Positions 15,879 to 24,185 of a stretch of DNA of 40,913 bases are shown piece after piece. The stretch is from the NCBI GenBank assembly GCA_964419545.1, contig CAYQQU010000054.1, positions 1-40,913 of the forward strand, read 5' to 3'. This stretch comes from CAYQQU01 sp964419545 (GTDB lineage: Bacteria; Bacteroidota; Bacteroidia; Chitinophagales; Saprospiraceae). The first letter of the stretch is position 1. Each line of letters begins with the position of its first letter. The notes under the pieces are model-generated. The model was not told the origin of the DNA, made no database searches, and saw only the letters and a program-made list of their open reading frames with translations. The position numbers were made by a program, and so were the translations under genes.

Positions 15879-16865
15879 ATGCGCTACCTGCTATTGCTCG
15901 TCAGCCTCACTTTCGGGGGGCTGCCGCTGGCCCGGGCCCAGTACCCGCCCGGGGCCGGTTTTCCGGGAACTACCGCCCTGCCCGCGGATACCTCGCTATT
16001 TGTAAGCTGGGCGGCGGGATGCACCGTTGAAAGAGGGCCTTTGCGCATCGACGAACCGGCACAGGGCGCGGCCACCTTGGGCCTGCCCGAAAACGCGCTG
16101 GGCGCATCCGTAGGGACCGTTGTCAGCCTGGGCGACGGCGGCGCGGCCACCCTTACTTTTGACCATCCCATCCGCGACGGCGAGGGCTGGGATTTTGCAG
16201 TCTTCGAAAACGGCTTCCCTTTCGCCGACGGCTATTTCCTGGAGCTGGCCTTCGTCGAAGTGAGTTCCGACGGCGCGCATTTTTTACGGTTCCCGGCTGT
16301 TTCCCTGACTTCTTCGGAAACCCAGGTGGGGACCTTCGGCCTGCTCGACCCTGAAAAATTACACAACCTGGCCGGCAAGTACGAAGCCGGCTACGGCACG
16401 CCTTTCGACCTGGCCGAACTGCCGGATCATCCCGACCTGAACAAAGAGCGCATCACCCACGTACGGGTGATCGACGTGGTAGGGGCCATCGACCCGGCCT
16501 ATGCGACCTACGATACCGAAGGCCGCCCCGTCAACGATCCCTGGCCGACGGTCTTCGAATCCGGCGGCTTCGACCTGGCGGCGATCGGGGTGATCCACCA
16601 GGATCCCGAAACCGCCGTGGCCGAAGCCGAGCCGGCCGCCAACTGGCGTGTATTCCCCAATCCCGTAAGCGAAGGCGAAACGTTGCGGGTAACCGCCGGG
16701 GCGGCCCCGCCAATTTCCGGACAATTATTCAACTCCGCCGGCCGCCTGGTGCGTACCTTTGCCCGGGAACGAACGATACAGACCGCCGGACTACCCCCCG
16801 GGCTGTACTTTTTACGCGTGGTGCGAGGCCGGCGGTCCCAAACTTTTAAAATCAGTATTCAATGA
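15879..16865 (+). CDS. Secreted T9SS cargo protein of the B12 operon
   Basis: The 328-residue protein has a signal peptide ending PLARAQ. A central domain contains LTFDHPIRDGEGWDFAVFEN and FAELSS-like FVEVSSDGAHFLRFPA and VIDVVGAID, a beta-sandwich-like pattern seen in cell-surface proteins of B12 loci. A T9SS sorting domain closes it (VFPNPVSEGETLRV ... PPGLYFLRVVRG ... FKISIQ). I do not know a formal name for the family. Its stop overlaps the next start (ATGA at 16862-16865), so it is translationally coupled to the BtuG-like gene. It probably forms part of a surface corrinoid-capture complex; this is inference from operon context. Confidence 0.75.
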   Translation: MRYLLLLVSLTFGGLPLARAQYPPGAGFPGTTALPADTSLFVSWAAGCTVERGPLRIDEPAQGAATLGLPENALGASVGTVVSLGDGGAATLTFDHPIRDGEGWDFAVFENGFPFADGYFLELAFVEVSSDGAHFLRFPAVSLTSSETQVGTFGLLDPEKLHNLAGKYEAGYGTPFDLAELPDHPDLNKERITHVRVIDVVGAIDPAYATYDTEGRPVNDPWPTVFESGGFDLAAIGVIHQDPETAVAEAEPAANWRVFPNPVSEGETLRVTAGAAPPISGQLFNSAGRLVRTFARERTIQTAGLPPGLYFLRVVRGRRSQTFKISIQ

Positions 16866-17911
16866 AGTGGTGGTTGCTGTTCAGTTGTACGATAATTTTC
16901 GCGGCCTGGGGCTGTAGTGAGGATGAAAATCCGGCGCCGGAGCGGGTATTTGCTCCCGGAGAAGGGGTATTTATCCTCAACCAAGGGCTGTTCATGGCCG
17001 GCAATGCCTCGGTCTCGTTTTACGACACAGAAGACCAGGAGGTGACCAACGAATTATTCCAAAGTCAGAACGACCGCCCGCTGGGCGACGTCCTGGAAAG
17101 TGCAACGCTCATCGACGACCAGCTGTACCTGGTGGTCAATAATTCCGGCGCGGTAGAGATCGTCGACCCGGCCGACTTTTCTTCCATAGGCGTTATTTCC
17201 GGTTTGGGGTCGCCTCGTTATCTGCTGCTTTTGGGTGATGAGCGGGCTTACGTCAGTGAATTATACGACGATCAGGTTTATGTGGTCGACCTGAACAGTC
17301 GAACCGTTTCTCAGACGATTCCCTTTCCCGGTTGGTCGGATGAGATGGTAAAAATCGAAGACGAGGTGTTCGTCAGCCAGGCCTGGCTATTTTCGGAACC
17401 CCCGACCGATAAGGTATTCGTGATCGATCCCGCCCAGAACGCGATCGTCGACAGCATCGCGGTGGGTATTGATCCCGGGCCGCTGGTAGTAGACCGCAAC
17501 GGCCAATTGTGGGTGTACTGCAATGGCAACCCCGGCGCTTCCATAGCCGGCGGCCTTTTTCGCATCGATCCGGTTACCCGAACCATAAACCGGTCCCTGC
17601 TCTTTCCCACACCGGAGACCAGCCTGGCGCCTCGCATGGCCCTGAACCCGGCAGGAGATACTTTATACTATCTCCAGGCCGACCTTTTTGCATTGCCCAT
17701 CGAAGACAATGAACTCCCGAATACGGCCTTGGTCCGAGCCGACGATCGCAACTTCTACGCGCTGGGCGTACATCCCGAGACCGGAGAGGTCTACCTGGGC
17801 GACGCCATAGATTTTCAACAGCGCGGAACGATCCTCCGTCTGCGCTCCGACGGCGAATGGCTGGATGAGTTTCAGGTGGGAGTGATCCCTACGGGGTTCG
17901 TGTTCTGGTAG
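16862..17911 (+). CDS. btuG: BtuG-like beta-propeller surface lipoprotein
   Basis: The 349-residue protein starts MKWWLLFSCTIIFAAWGC, a lipoprotein signal, followed by SEDENPAPE, an acidic stretch fitting surface export. The rest is a YncE/DUF5074-type seven-bladed propeller: repeated segments such as LYLVVNNSGAVEIVDPADF, AYVSELYDDQVYVVDLNS, DKVFVIDPAQNAIVDSIAVG and LWVYCNGNPG. BtuG of Bacteroides is a propeller lipoprotein that caps BtuB and binds B12 very tightly; fold, lipidation and operon place match. Direct sequence identity to BtuG could not be tested here. It is the last gene of the operon. Confidence 0.8.
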   Translation: MKWWLLFSCTIIFAAWGCSEDENPAPERVFAPGEGVFILNQGLFMAGNASVSFYDTEDQEVTNELFQSQNDRPLGDVLESATLIDDQLYLVVNNSGAVEIVDPADFSSIGVISGLGSPRYLLLLGDERAYVSELYDDQVYVVDLNSRTVSQTIPFPGWSDEMVKIEDEVFVSQAWLFSEPPTDKVFVIDPAQNAIVDSIAVGIDPGPLVVDRNGQLWVYCNGNPGASIAGGLFRIDPVTRTINRSLLFPTPETSLAPRMALNPAGDTLYYLQADLFALPIEDNELPNTALVRADDRNFYALGVHPETGEVYLGDAIDFQQRGTILRLRSDGEWLDEFQVGVIPTGFVFW

Positions 17912-17922
17912 CGTCTATCCGG

Positions 17923-17938
17923 ATAATAAATTCTTTTG
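17923..17938 (+). repeat. Shared 16-mer ATAATAAATTCTTTTG
   Basis: The sequence is identical to 3563-3578. Both lie in gene-free stretches near a copy of the GTGTGTAACA element. It may mark the edge of a larger dispersed repeat. Confidence 0.4.
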
Positions 17939-17944
17939 GCTAGC

Positions 17945-18249
17945 CGCCATTTTTGCCAGCGATTCTCGGTTTGGCAGTAAGCATTTTTTAATTCGCAGCG
18001 CCGGAGGCGCAAGATGTCTATGGATTGTTTCGAAAGATTGGTGTGTAACACGAGCTCCTCATAAAAAATTCTGCTGAAAATCATATTTAAGTAATTGATC
18101 TTCAATACAAAACAGGAGTTACACACCACAAGAGACTCCCGTATCTCCGGCACGGCAATCACTGCGTACAAAATAGGCCACCGATAGTCTGTTCCTCCGG
18201 GACGTGAACACAACAATGTTTCAAGCCGAGAATCGCTGCATTTTCGCCG
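17945..18249. repeat. Outer inverted repeat enclosing MITE-like copy 2
   Basis: AGCGATTCTCGG (17958-17969) is the exact reverse complement of CCGAGAATCGCT (18226-18237). The similarity extends on both sides (GCCATTTTTGCC to the left against GCATTTTCGCC to the right), giving arms of about 28 bp. The second copy of the GTGTGTAACA element is nested inside. The stretch 17912-18256 between the convergent btuG-like and lipoprotein genes holds only these repeats; no gene is credible. Confidence 0.6.
18039..18129. repeat. MITE-like element, copy 2 (ends TGGTGTGTAAC)
   Basis: The left end TGGTGTGTAACA (18039-18050) and right end GTTACACACCAC (18118-18129) are inverted repeats. Read on the minus strand, the inner sequence aligns with copy 1 at 3426-3550: the parts GAAGATCAATTACTTAA and CAGCAGAATTTTTT correspond to GAAAATCAATTTTTTAA and CAGCAAAAATTTTT, and AGGAGCTCGTGTTACACACC corresponds to AGGAACTTGTGTTACACACC. 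Copy 2 is about 34 bp shorter. Confidence 0.65.
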
Positions 18250-18256
18250 CCCGAGA

Positions 18257-18991
18257 TCACCTTATCCCCCGCCCTTCTACCTGCTCCCACCGCTGCCGGT
18301 AGGTCACGATAAATGGCTCCCCGCTGATCTCGTACCGGAAACGCAATTGCTCCGCTGCGTCCAGGCGCGGAAAAACGATGAGCCCTTCGATCCGGTCGCC
18401 CGGCGCCAAAGTAGTATCCCGGATGGCGGCGTTGTCGTAATACGCCCGTTCGCCTTGCAGGTAGACGACGTGGCGCTTCATGGCGGCCGTCTCGGCTTGG
18501 GTCGCCAGCAGGTTGACGCCGCTTTCGATAGCGTAAAGCGGAGCGTTTTCGTCATTATTGGCTACGCCGACCGCCGTGGCCACCACATCCAGGCCGAAGA
18601 AGATCCAGCCCAGCGTGTTGGTCGTTTTGATCGCCCGCTGATCATCGGCTATACTGGCGTCGATCTCGAAGAGCAGGTCTTCGGGGTCAAACGCGTACTG
18701 CCTGGAAAGAATCCGGCCGTTGCCGTCGAGCGCCTCGTAGTAAAAATCCTGGGGAACGATCCATGCGGTTCGGCTCGAATGATTGTCGATCTTCACCTGG
18801 AATAGTAAGTCGTACGGCGTGGCTTGCAGGAAGTCGCATTCGAAGCGAATCTCCTCATTTTCGAGTTGTACGATTTGCTGTTCGTTAAAACTATCCTGTT
18901 CCGGTGTTAAGTGCAGGGTTGCAAGCCGGGGCGTACAGGCGAGAAAAAAAATCGCCAGCCAGCCGAGAAGGAAAAAGAGGCGCATTTTCAT
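18257..18991 (-). CDS. Lipoprotein of unknown function
   Basis: The 244-residue protein begins MKMRLFFLLGWLAIFFLAC, a lipoprotein signal with lipid cysteine near residue 19; a second start is ATG 18985. The residues after the cysteine (TPRLATL) are not acidic, so it probably faces the periplasm. The body contains beta-rich segments (IRFECDFLQATPYDLLFQVKI, quoted parts 60-85), a short hydrophobic stretch LGWIFFGLDVVATAVGV around residues 127-143, and a GDRIEGLIVFPRLD segment. The latter resembles periplasmic proteins of the DUF4352/FxLYD type only loosely. Not recognised. No operon partner: the neighbours are the repeat region and the end of the FecA-like gene. Confidence 0.7.
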   Translation of the reverse strand: MKMRLFFLLGWLAIFFLACTPRLATLHLTPEQDSFNEQQIVQLENEEIRFECDFLQATPYDLLFQVKIDNHSSRTAWIVPQDFYYEALDGNGRILSRQYAFDPEDLLFEIDASIADDQRAIKTTNTLGWIFFGLDVVATAVGVANNDENAPLYAIESGVNLLATQAETAAMKRHVVYLQGERAYYDNAAIRDTTLAPGDRIEGLIVFPRLDAAEQLRFRYEISGEPFIVTYRQRWEQVEGRGIR

Positions 18992-19085
18992 AACCGAACT
19001 TTTCTATTAAAATAAGGATTACGGCAAAACAAACCATCATTTTTTCGACGAAAAGCCAGTGGTTTTCAAAAAAATCACCTGGGGC

Positions 19086-21515
19086 CTACAAATTCACCCC
19101 CAGGGTTACGAACCAGCTTCGCCCGTCGGCCGGAATGATCCCCGGCCCGGGATAGCCCTCTGCCCGGCGGGTGAAGTAGCGCTCGTCGAACAGGTTGTTG
19201 CAGCTCACTTCCAGTTGCAGAAAACGCCAGGAGTAGGCTGCAGAGAGGTCCGCTACGGTATAGGAGGGAATAAGGCCATTGACCGCCGAGGCGGTCCGCA
19301 CGGCGTTGGTGGCGTCGGTGAAGTGTTCGTGGGTGTAATTCCAGGAGCCCGAGAAGCGGAACGGGCCGCGCCGGAAGGTCAGGCCGGTGCGGAAAGTAAC
19401 CGGCGGCACCAGTTCCACTTCCCGGTCGCGGATGGAGCGATCTTCGGTGTTGATGTATTGCGCGTCGATCACCGAGGCGTTGAGGAAGAGCGAAAGGCGG
19501 GTCAGGGAATCCTGTGGGTTGAGCCAGTGCCAGAAGTCGGCTTCGGCGAATCCTTCCAGCCCGATATTGCGGGCGTCGGCGATGTTGGTGCGCAGCCGGA
19601 AGTCGTTGAACAGGGGCGGCTCGTTGGCGCGCAGCACCTGCCCGATGCGGTCGCGGTAAGCGATGTAAAAAGCGGTGAGGTCGCCGTAAAACCAGCTGCC
19701 GATGCGGCTGCGCAGCCCCAGGTCGGCGGTGAAGCCGCGTTCGTCGCGGATGTCGGGATCGACGCGGCCGTTCGGGTTGTCGATGCGCAGGTCGGAAAAG
19801 TTGATGGCGCGGTAGTTTTGGGAAAAGTTGCCGTAAACCTCCAGGCGGGACGACACTTTGTAGCTGGCGCCCAGGCCGAAGAGTACGAAGCGGCGGGTGC
19901 GCGCTTCGTCTTCTTCTTCGCGGTTCTCGAGGATGAGGTTGCCGGCGGCGTCGAAGACGCGTTGTTTGAAGTAGCCTTCCGCGCCGGTGCGGATGTGCTC
20001 AAAGCGGATGCCCGGCGTCAGAGAAAAGCGGGGGCTCAGGTAAAAGATGTGTTCGGCGAAAGCCGCGAAGTTCTCGTTATTGAAGTCGTAGTCCGATTTT
20101 TCGACATTTTCGGGATTGAGAAAAAAGAAGTCGGGCCCGCTGCCGTCATTGCCTTCGCCCTGGCGGGAAGTGGTATGGCCGCGGTAAGCGCGCAGGCCCA
20201 CCACGAAGGTGTGCTCCTGGCCGCCGATAGAATAGCGGTGCAGGAGGCGGGTTTCGTTGCCGAGGTTGCGGAACGTCCCTTCGATCAGGTCGCGATTGCC
20301 GCCCAGGTCGATCACGTTGATGGGGGCGAGGTTGCCCAGCGCGCGGCGCCCCGACGAGAGGCCGAAGTTGCGGACGTTGAGACGGGTCTGCGGCGAGAGC
20401 CGGTAATCGACGGTAAGGGCAAGCATATTCCAGTCGACCTCAAACCAGTTGCGGGCGCGCAGCGACTGCCGGGCGTCGCGCTCGAAGAAAGCGTCGGTGA
20501 GGCCGCCGGGCTGCTGGGCCTGGTAGCCCATACGCGTCCATTCCAGCCCGAAGCGGAGGCGGTCGTTCACCTGGTACCCCAGAGAGACGAAGCCGTTGTG
20601 CAGATCGAAGCCGGCGTTCTCGCGCCAGCCGTCGCCGCGCTTGTACTGAAAGAAGGAGTAATAGGACAGTTTGCCGTCGGCGACCGTGCCGGCCAGGCTG
20701 TTGAAAGAATTGAAGAACCCGAAAGAGCCGACCGTCTGCCGGGACACCAGCTGGACCGGTCGATCGCGCGGCGGTTTTTTGAAAACGAAATTGAGCATGC
20801 CGCCGAACTGGGTGCCGTACTGCAGGGAAGCCGCCCCGCGCACTACCTCGATGCGGGCCAGGGCTTCGGTGGGCGGCGTGTAATAACTTTCGGGATAGCC
20901 CAGCGCGTCGGCGCTGATGTCGTAGCCGTTCTGGCGGGTGTTGAAGTTGCTGGTGCGATTGGGGCTCAGTCCGCGGCCGCCGATGCCCAGTTGCAGGCCG
21001 GCGCCGTCGCTCTCCCAGATGTTGAGGCCCGAGACCCGGCCGTACACCTGCCGCGGGTTGTTGGTGGCCAGGTTGGCCGCCATATCTTCGAGCACTACCA
21101 CCTCACTCTTTTTTCCCTCATAGATGGCCACGCCTTCTACTGCCCGCAAGCGCGACAGCCCCAGGGTCGCTTCCCGTTCCGATTGTACTACGATGGCCGA
21201 AAGATCGTAGCGGGTGCTCTCCAGAAAGAGCTTTAAGGGAGACGTCTCTACGTCGCAGCGGATCTGGCGGCGTAGTTTTGCTTTGCCGGTATAAGCCACC
21301 TCCAGGGTATATTTACCCGGCACAATACCGGAAAAAGCAAAATCCCCCTCCTCGCCGGTGGCGGTGATGCGGTCCAGTTCCACCAATGTCACGTAAGCGC
21401 CGATGAGGGGCGCGCGGTCGGTAGCGTCGAAAACGCGACCGGTGAGGTCCGTGCGCTGAGCAAAAGCAGTATAGCCGGTCAGCAGCAGCAAGACGAAGAG
21501 TTGGTACTTATTCAT
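19086..21515 (-). CDS. FecA-like TonB-dependent receptor
   Basis: ATG 21515 starts the signal peptide MNKYQLFVLLLLTGYTAFAQ; the open frame reaches 21554 inside the upstream gene. The protein has 809 residues. It has an N-terminal carboxypeptidase regulatory-like domain (LTGRVFDATDRAPLIGAYV), a plug (NPRQVYGRVSGLNIWES ... ARIEVVRGAASLQYGTQFGG) and a barrel ending WFVTLGVNL. The plug pattern with YGTQFGGMLNFVF resembles FecA-type ferric citrate receptors. Its ATG lies in the upstream HTTM gene, with an 8-bp overlap (21508-21515), so the two are translationally coupled. Substrate inferred as an iron complex. Confidence 0.88.
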   Translation of the reverse strand: MNKYQLFVLLLLTGYTAFAQRTDLTGRVFDATDRAPLIGAYVTLVELDRITATGEEGDFAFSGIVPGKYTLEVAYTGKAKLRRQIRCDVETSPLKLFLESTRYDLSAIVVQSEREATLGLSRLRAVEGVAIYEGKKSEVVVLEDMAANLATNNPRQVYGRVSGLNIWESDGAGLQLGIGGRGLSPNRTSNFNTRQNGYDISADALGYPESYYTPPTEALARIEVVRGAASLQYGTQFGGMLNFVFKKPPRDRPVQLVSRQTVGSFGFFNSFNSLAGTVADGKLSYYSFFQYKRGDGWRENAGFDLHNGFVSLGYQVNDRLRFGLEWTRMGYQAQQPGGLTDAFFERDARQSLRARNWFEVDWNMLALTVDYRLSPQTRLNVRNFGLSSGRRALGNLAPINVIDLGGNRDLIEGTFRNLGNETRLLHRYSIGGQEHTFVVGLRAYRGHTTSRQGEGNDGSGPDFFFLNPENVEKSDYDFNNENFAAFAEHIFYLSPRFSLTPGIRFEHIRTGAEGYFKQRVFDAAGNLILENREEEDEARTRRFVLFGLGASYKVSSRLEVYGNFSQNYRAINFSDLRIDNPNGRVDPDIRDERGFTADLGLRSRIGSWFYGDLTAFYIAYRDRIGQVLRANEPPLFNDFRLRTNIADARNIGLEGFAEADFWHWLNPQDSLTRLSLFLNASVIDAQYINTEDRSIRDREVELVPPVTFRTGLTFRRGPFRFSGSWNYTHEHFTDATNAVRTASAVNGLIPSYTVADLSAAYSWRFLQLEVSCNNLFDERYFTRRAEGYPGPGIIPADGRSWFVTLGVNL

Positions 21516-22920
21516 AGCGCATGGTGGTTTTGGATGGATGGGACGATCCTTCAAAAGGCAAAATCCATTCCTTGTGGGGCCAGCCGTCCCGCAGCCGGGT
21601 AAGATCCGTATGCGGATCGATCAGCAGGCGGCTGGGCCGGGCGTTGAGGGTGACGTATACTTCGGCGCGTACGGCGGGGGCGTATACCCCCAGCTTTTCG
21701 TAGTGGTCGGCCAGAAAACGAGCGTACTGCAGGATCATGTCCGGCTGCATCGCCATCTGCTTCTCCTGGTGGGGTTTCAGAAATTCGCTGTTGTCGACCA
21801 CGCCTTCGCGCCCCGTGCGGGTGTCTTTTACGTAAAAGGTGGCCGTTCCGGCTTTTTCCATCAGCATCACCCGCCAACTGAAACGATAGCCTTCCTCCGT
21901 CCAGAATACATTCCCCGGGTAAAGGAGGTAACGCCAGGGGAAGAGGAGCTGGAAGGTGAAATAGGCGAACAGGAGGTAGGGGATGAGAGGGTGGGGGGTA
22001 GGTTGAGGTTGAGGTTGAGGTTGAGGTTGAGGTTGAGGGGATAGGTTTTCCAGGCGGGATAACAGGTATTCGTGGAAGCGTTCGCCGAAGTAGATCCAGG
22101 TGGCGCCGATCATCACCAGGGGAAAGACGCCGATCTGGAACATCAGCCCGGTGAGGGTATGGAAAATGATGACGCTGATGTAAGCCGGGGCACGGGTGCG
22201 GGCCCAGCTCAGCCAGAAGACGATGGTGGCGTCGTACAACATGCCGATCCAGCTGAACAGGTAGGGCGTAATCTCCCACCGGAAGAGCGGGCCGATCAGC
22301 GGCAGGGTGTCATTGGCCGGAACCCAGATCTTGAGCGGCAGCGCCCGGATCAGCCAATCGTAATTGACCTTGGCCAGCCCGGCGTAAATGTAGACGATGG
22401 CGATCTGCAGCTTGAACATGAACACCGCCCAGCGGGGAACTTGTTCGGCCCGCAAGTCCGGCCGCCGCCATACATCGACGGAGAAACGTCGGTGTGCAGG
22501 GGCCAGAACGAGCAACAGACTGGTGAGGCTGACGAAATAATAGTGGTTGAGGTAATACGTCAGGTCGATCAGCTCGGTATAGGTAAAAGTGAGGAAAAAA
22601 AGCAGGGCCGACCAGCGATAGCAACACCCCAGCATGATCCCCAACGCGCCCAGCAGCATCAGCACGTGCAGCGCGTACATGCCGGCCGGCGGCAACAGTT
22701 GCACCCACTCGAATCCGAAGTATTTGAACGTCAGCTGGGTGTCGATGTAGTGGTCTTCGATCCAGCCCAGCCACCAGAAGCGGGCGGTGCTGTACAACAT
22801 GACGGCGCCGAAAACGATGCGGAAAGTAACCAGCGGAGCAATGGATACCGGCGTTTCCCAGTACCGGCGAGAGCGTATCCGGGAAAGGAGGGCGTAGGTA
22901 TTTCTGAACGCGGTATCCAT
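21508..22920 (-). CDS. HTTM/vitamin-K-dependent gamma-carboxylase-like membrane protein
   Basis: The 470-residue protein has several membrane helices in its first ~350 residues (e.g. VTFRIVFGAVMLY, ALHVLMLLGALGIML, SLTSLLLVLA) and a soluble C-terminal part. Two stretches match the catalytic region of vitamin-K-dependent gamma-glutamyl carboxylase: YLNHYYF (H126, corresponding to human H160) and AGLAKVNYDWL (K184, corresponding to human K218). So the enzyme may be catalytically competent, in contrast to many HTTM relatives. A (PQ)7-like linker follows helix 6-7, encoded by a hexanucleotide repeat. It is coupled to the FecA-like receptor downstream. Role in iron uptake unknown; modification of glutamates in a surface partner is speculative. 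Confidence 0.85.
   Translation of the reverse strand: MDTAFRNTYALLSRIRSRRYWETPVSIAPLVTFRIVFGAVMLYSTARFWWLGWIEDHYIDTQLTFKYFGFEWVQLLPPAGMYALHVLMLLGALGIMLGCCYRWSALLFFLTFTYTELIDLTYYLNHYYFVSLTSLLLVLAPAHRRFSVDVWRRPDLRAEQVPRWAVFMFKLQIAIVYIYAGLAKVNYDWLIRALPLKIWVPANDTLPLIGPLFRWEITPYLFSWIGMLYDATIVFWLSWARTRAPAYISVIIFHTLTGLMFQIGVFPLVMIGATWIYFGERFHEYLLSRLENLSPQPQPQPQPQPQPTPHPLIPYLLFAYFTFQLLFPWRYLLYPGNVFWTEEGYRFSWRVMLMEKAGTATFYVKDTRTGREGVVDNSEFLKPHQEKQMAMQPDMILQYARFLADHYEKLGVYAPAVRAEVYVTLNARPSRLLIDPHTDLTRLRDGWPHKEWILPFEGSSHPSKTTMRYE
22001..22036 (+). repeat. Six tandem GGTTGA units inside the HTTM gene
   Basis: Six exact copies of the hexamer GGTTGA stand in a row. On the coding strand they encode Pro-Gln repeats. 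Because the unit is two codons long, slippage would change linker length without breaking the frame. Confidence 0.9.
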
Positions 22921-22970
22921 TGGATTCGTAGGTACAGGCTTTTTATCTCCCGGCTCCTAAAAATGGAAAT

Positions 22971-23002
22971 TGGCAAGCGAAAAAATCGATTTTCGCTTGC
23001 CA
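22971..23002 (-). terminator. Hairpin between imelysin-like and HTTM genes, probable terminator
   Basis: TGGCAAGCGAAAA (22971-22983) pairs perfectly with TTTTCGCTTGCCA (22990-23002) around a 6-nt loop. On the minus strand ATTTCCATTTTT follows. It lies 73 bp after the imelysin stop and 50 bp before the HTTM start, so it would reduce read-through inside the cluster. Confidence 0.65.
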
Positions 23003-23075
23003 TAGAATCGGAAGTAGTATGTGTAAATCTAATCTATTAAACGCTCTTCTTTTTCCATCCGGAAATATTGATCAA

Positions 23076-24185
23076 TCAATCTCCGTCCCCGCTACTGAAC
23101 GTGATCGCGATGCCCAGCAGAGACGACATATCACTTTTGAAAAAGCGCGTATGCTTTTGCAGTTCGGTATGCAGGTTGTCCACCGAGGGATGTTCGTCGG
23201 CCACCAGTTGGTAGAACGGCTGGTCGGTGGGAACATCCGCGAGGGCGGCCAGCACATTGGCCCACTGCGCTTCGGTCGATGCGATGAGCTCGGGGCCTCC
23301 TTCTACGGTCTGCAGGTATTCGTAGAAGCCGGGGCTTTCTTCCTCGCCGGTACCGTAATAGATGCGCTCGATCGCTGCGAGGTGGGCTTGGATGGCCGGC
23401 AGAGAAAGGCCGGAATAGAAGGCTTCCACTAGTTCCGGTTCCGTCTGTGTCTGGCCGGGGCGTTTCCCGGCGGGTAAACCGACTTTAAAGTTCTTGATGC
23501 TTTCGTAGCTGCGCACGAAGCTGTTATACAGCAAAGAAGTGGAGCTGCCGACGTCGGTGCCGTCGGCGGCGACGAATTCGCTGCGGTAGCCTTGCCATTC
23601 GGAAAGCACCCGCTCGATCTGCTCACCGAGATGGTTGCCGACGGCCCGCAGATAGGCCATGCGGTTGGAGCCCTGCAGTTCGGTCACTACAGCCTCCGGG
23701 CTTTCTCCGTTGCCGAAAAGGAGGTATTCTATCGCCAGGAAGCCGCGGGTATCGCGGTCGAAATTGTTCAGCGAGGTGTCGCCGGCGGCGATCAGGTTTT
23801 CCATTTTTTCCCGGCTAACGGGAAAGGTGCCGATCTCCTCGACCAGGTCTTTCGTCAGCCCGGCTTCGCCGGCCGGCCCGAAATTGAAGGCGTTGGCGTC
23901 CTGCCAGCTCAGAAAGGCGGTTTGCCAACGGTTTTGCGCCGACGTAAGATTAGCGACGTTCAGGTTACTCTGCAAATTTGACAATTCGGCGGTGAACGCC
24001 CCGTAGTCCGACTGCAGCTTCTCGTAAGCCGGCCGGATGACGAAGTCGGCGTAATGCTCCAGCATCGCCGCCCGGTCGAAGTTGTTGGGCGTCGTTCCGC
24101 CGTTGCCGTCGTCGTCCCCGCAACCCGTGAAGAGCAGCAGGCCGATACAGATCGGTAGTGAAATGCGAAGGATAGTAGCTAACAT
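23076..24185 (-). CDS. Imelysin-like (EfeO/IrpA family) lipoprotein
   Basis: ATG 24185 gives 369 residues; a GTG at 24215 would add ten. The signal MLATILRISLPICIGLLLFTGC is a lipoprotein signal, followed by GDDDGNGG, an acidic surface-export type tail. The imelysin helical fold is indicated by ALLEHYADFVIRPAYEKL-type helices and the repeated W/F-rich bundle. The family's GxHxxE motif appears as GFLAIE, with leucine in place of the histidine (about residue 150). Imelysins are iron-regulated surface or periplasmic iron-binding proteins. The missing histidine suggests changed metal binding. It lies between a DUF4856 lipoprotein and the HTTM/FecA-like pair. Confidence 0.85.
   Translation of the reverse strand: MLATILRISLPICIGLLLFTGCGDDDGNGGTTPNNFDRAAMLEHYADFVIRPAYEKLQSDYGAFTAELSNLQSNLNVANLTSAQNRWQTAFLSWQDANAFNFGPAGEAGLTKDLVEEIGTFPVSREKMENLIAAGDTSLNNFDRDTRGFLAIEYLLFGNGESPEAVVTELQGSNRMAYLRAVGNHLGEQIERVLSEWQGYRSEFVAADGTDVGSSTSLLYNSFVRSYESIKNFKVGLPAGKRPGQTQTEPELVEAFYSGLSLPAIQAHLAAIERIYYGTGEEESPGFYEYLQTVEGGPELIASTEAQWANVLAALADVPTDQPFYQLVADEHPSVDNLHTELQKHTRFFKSDMSSLLGIAITFSSGDGD

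Noticed and set aside
17872..18216. Minus-strand open frame of 114 codons
   Set aside because: It spans the nested repeats, is rich in unusual residues and overlaps the end of the BtuG-like gene.
19059..21236. Long open frame opposite the FecA-like receptor
   Set aside because: The minus-strand frame encodes an unmistakable TonB receptor; the plus-strand frame is the shadow caused by high GC content.
21961..22040. G-rich repeat considered as a possible CRISPR or telomere-like array
   Set aside because: The unit is 6 bp, in frame within a coding region, with no spacers.
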